Assembly (NCBI GenBank): GCA_910587105.1
Contig: CAJUMB010000030.1
Coordinates: forward strand, 1 to 42,306
Reading direction: 5' to 3'
Length of the DNA stretch: 42,306 bases
Source: an uncultured Lachnospiraceae bacterium
GTDB taxonomy: Bacteria > Bacillota > Clostridia > Lachnospirales > Lachnospiraceae
Shown: piece after piece, positions 41,308-42,306 of the stretch
How positions within the stretch are numbered: position 1 is the stretch's first letter
How the letters are laid out: each line of letters opens with the position of its first letter
Notes under the pieces: model-generated
Told to the model about the DNA's origin: nothing
What the model saw: only the letters and a program-made list of their open reading frames with translations
The model's database searches: none
Made by a program: the position numbers and the translations under genes

Positions 41308-41544
41308 ATGATGAGATTAGAAAAAATACAAAACTATATCACTTCAAAAGGGTGGAAGTGCCAGTATACAGAAGAAGACGGGTGCGGGAGTGTTGACTTT
41401 GAATATCGGGGGATTCAGTATCATGTATGGGAATTTCCGGATGGAGAAGGGGCTGAGAGTAACGTGAGAGAAGGTGGGCGACAAGAGGAATTTTCACAAA
41501 ATTATGAAGATGAAATCCTGGCTGTGATGAAAAGCTGGAAGTGA
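41308..41544 (+). CDS. Conserved-looking small protein of unknown function (78 aa)
   Basis: A 78-residue acidic protein. I do not recognise a named domain. The pattern KGWKCQYTEEDGCGSVDFEYRG and the later HVWEFP with ESNVREGGRQEEF looks like a compact alpha/beta fold, not a random frame. GCAGGAA precedes the ATG at 41308 (a second ATG follows at once). The terminator at 41619 lies 75 bases after its stop. Confidence 0.7.
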   Translation: MMRLEKIQNYITSKGWKCQYTEEDGCGSVDFEYRGIQYHVWEFPDGEGAESNVREGGRQEEFSQNYEDEILAVMKSWK

Positions 41545-41618
41545 AACTGATTTGAGGAGAATGGGATAAACGGATAAACACGCGGAAATACTTTTTAGAA
41601 TATGGATGTGATAGAAAG

Positions 41619-41652
41619 AAGGCCGGCTGTCTGTGCAACAGCCGGCCTTTTT
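41619..41652. terminator. Strong terminator (probably bidirectional)
   Basis: AAGGCCGGCTGT (41619-41630), loop CTGTGCA, ACAGCCGGCCTT (41638-41649), then TTT. The 12-base GC-rich stem is perfect. It separates the 78-residue gene from the convergent XRE gene. Confidence 0.9.
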
Positions 41653-41667
41653 GGCGTATCTATGTAT

Positions 41668-41883
41668 TTAATCCAGAGGATATTTTTTTGCTATGTTTGT
41701 TTTATCCATCAGATAGTCAAGACTCACATCATAATAATCACTCAGTAAAAGCAGGTTTTCAATCGTGGGCAGAGCTTCACCTGTCTCATATTTCGAAATC
41801 GTACTCTGGCTGATGCCGGTATCCATCTGTACTTTAAGCTGGGTAATATCCCGTGTTACCCGTATGAATTTTATGTTTTTCAT
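41668..41883 (-). CDS. XRE-family helix-turn-helix regulator
   Basis: A 71-residue Cro/CI-type DNA-binding protein consisting of one HTH domain, with the recognition part ISQSTISKYETGEALPT and the dimer-side SDYYDVSLDYLMDKT typical of this group. It should bind DNA as a dimer; its target is unknown. AGGAGG lies 11 bases before the ATG on the minus strand. No toxin, phage gene or methylase is beside it in the window. Confidence 0.9.
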   Translation of the reverse strand: MKNIKFIRVTRDITQLKVQMDTGISQSTISKYETGEALPTIENLLLLSDYYDVSLDYLMDKTNIAKKYPLD

Positions 41884-42306
41884 TTCATTGGCCGCCTCCT
41901 GTGAATTTCCGTCAAGAATATAATATGAAAAATAAGAATGGCTTTACACCAAAATCATTTCTTTCATTATTTAGGAAAAAACATGAAGTATTGGTTCTAA
42001 AACCTTAACTTTACAACACTTCCAGTATAGGACAATTAGAAAATAAAATCAAGCATATTTGAAGCAAATGGCTATCCATATTTTTCCATTGCTGATATTA
42101 CTGAAAAGAATATTTTATTCAAATAAAAAATAGTATCAAAAGGAATTTGTGACATAATAAAGTCTATAACGATATATTACGGAGTAGTGAAGGCGGTGCT
42201 TGGAAGGGGGTGGCATGGTTGGAAAGCTATTTGTTATTATTCAGTTTCAGTAGTAGCCGCTATTCCGAGAGACCTACTGGGTGGTTTACACAGAGGTTCA
42301 TGTACA
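41884..42306. other. AT-rich non-coding region at the right edge
   Basis: I see no gene here that can be supported. The first part is very AT-rich. Near 42188 a GTG-initiated frame stays open to the window edge, and a short ATG frame (12 codons) with a strong GAAGGGGGTGG upstream lies at about 42215. Both may belong to a small RNA or small-peptide gene cut by the window. Confidence 0.4.

Overview
The window looks like a chromosome segment from a Gram-positive anaerobe of the class Clostridia, most likely family Lachnospiraceae. The genus cannot be read from the sequence. The reasons are the strong AGGAGG-type ribosome binding sites, frequent GTG/TTG starts, a BceAB-type ABC transporter, lipoproteins with Gram-positive-style lipoboxes, and many oxygen-sensitive Fe-S and anaerobic enzymes. 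I found no tRNA, rRNA, CRISPR array, phage gene or intact transposase.

Region 1 (1-12060) is the most unusual part. A small ACT-like protein of the TM1266 type (normally linked to [FeFe]-hydrogenase maturation) is followed by two complete nitrogenase-like sets. Each set has a NifH-like Fe protein, a NifD-like subunit and a NifK-like subunit (H1-D1-K1, then H2-D2-K2), and these run directly into hypF, hypC, hypD and hypE. K2 and hypF overlap by 17 bases. The D/K proteins are short (352-442 aa). By eye they keep only two aligned cluster cysteines per subunit at the P-cluster site and lack both FeMo-cofactor ligands, so this is not a nitrogen-fixing nitrogenase. The HypCDEF set makes the Fe(CN)2CO group of [NiFe] hydrogenases, but no hydrogenase subunit, HypA, HypB or maturation protease is present here. 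The arrangement suggests an undescribed nitrogenase-like redox system tied to Fe-cyanide/CO chemistry. That link is inference from gene order. A 250-base spacer between K1 and H2 holds a two-module repeat-plus-hairpin leader.

Region 2 (12100-21150) holds an L,D-transpeptidase with Ig-like repeats, an MscL channel with a zinc-ribbon tail, a polar amino-acid ABC importer (binding lipoprotein, permease, ATPase), a BceAB-type peptide-antibiotic transporter behind a likely response-regulator operator, and a membrane-anchored alpha/beta hydrolase. A remnant of a Uma2-like nuclease lies between the last two.

Region 3 (21156-28264) has a divergent pair: NusG-II protein plus Gx transporter on the minus strand, and the flavin transferase ApbE on the plus strand. 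It continues with an MTA/SAH deaminase, an oligo-1,6-glucosidase, adenosylhomocysteinase and RpiB.

Region 4 (28267-33540) has a CmpB-type membrane protein and a small partner, then a four-gene ABC export operon of the GldAFG/DUF4340 type. Region 5 (33744-42306) has a second L,D-transpeptidase, a HAD phosphatase, MutY, a family 2 glycosyltransferase, a PAP2 phosphatase, a stand-alone PduL phosphotransacylase, three small proteins and an XRE regulator.

A miniature inverted-repeat element (about 164-181 bases, 19-base terminal repeats, TA ends) occurs three times, once as a half copy, and as at least two solitary ends. A second hairpin repeat brackets hypCDE.
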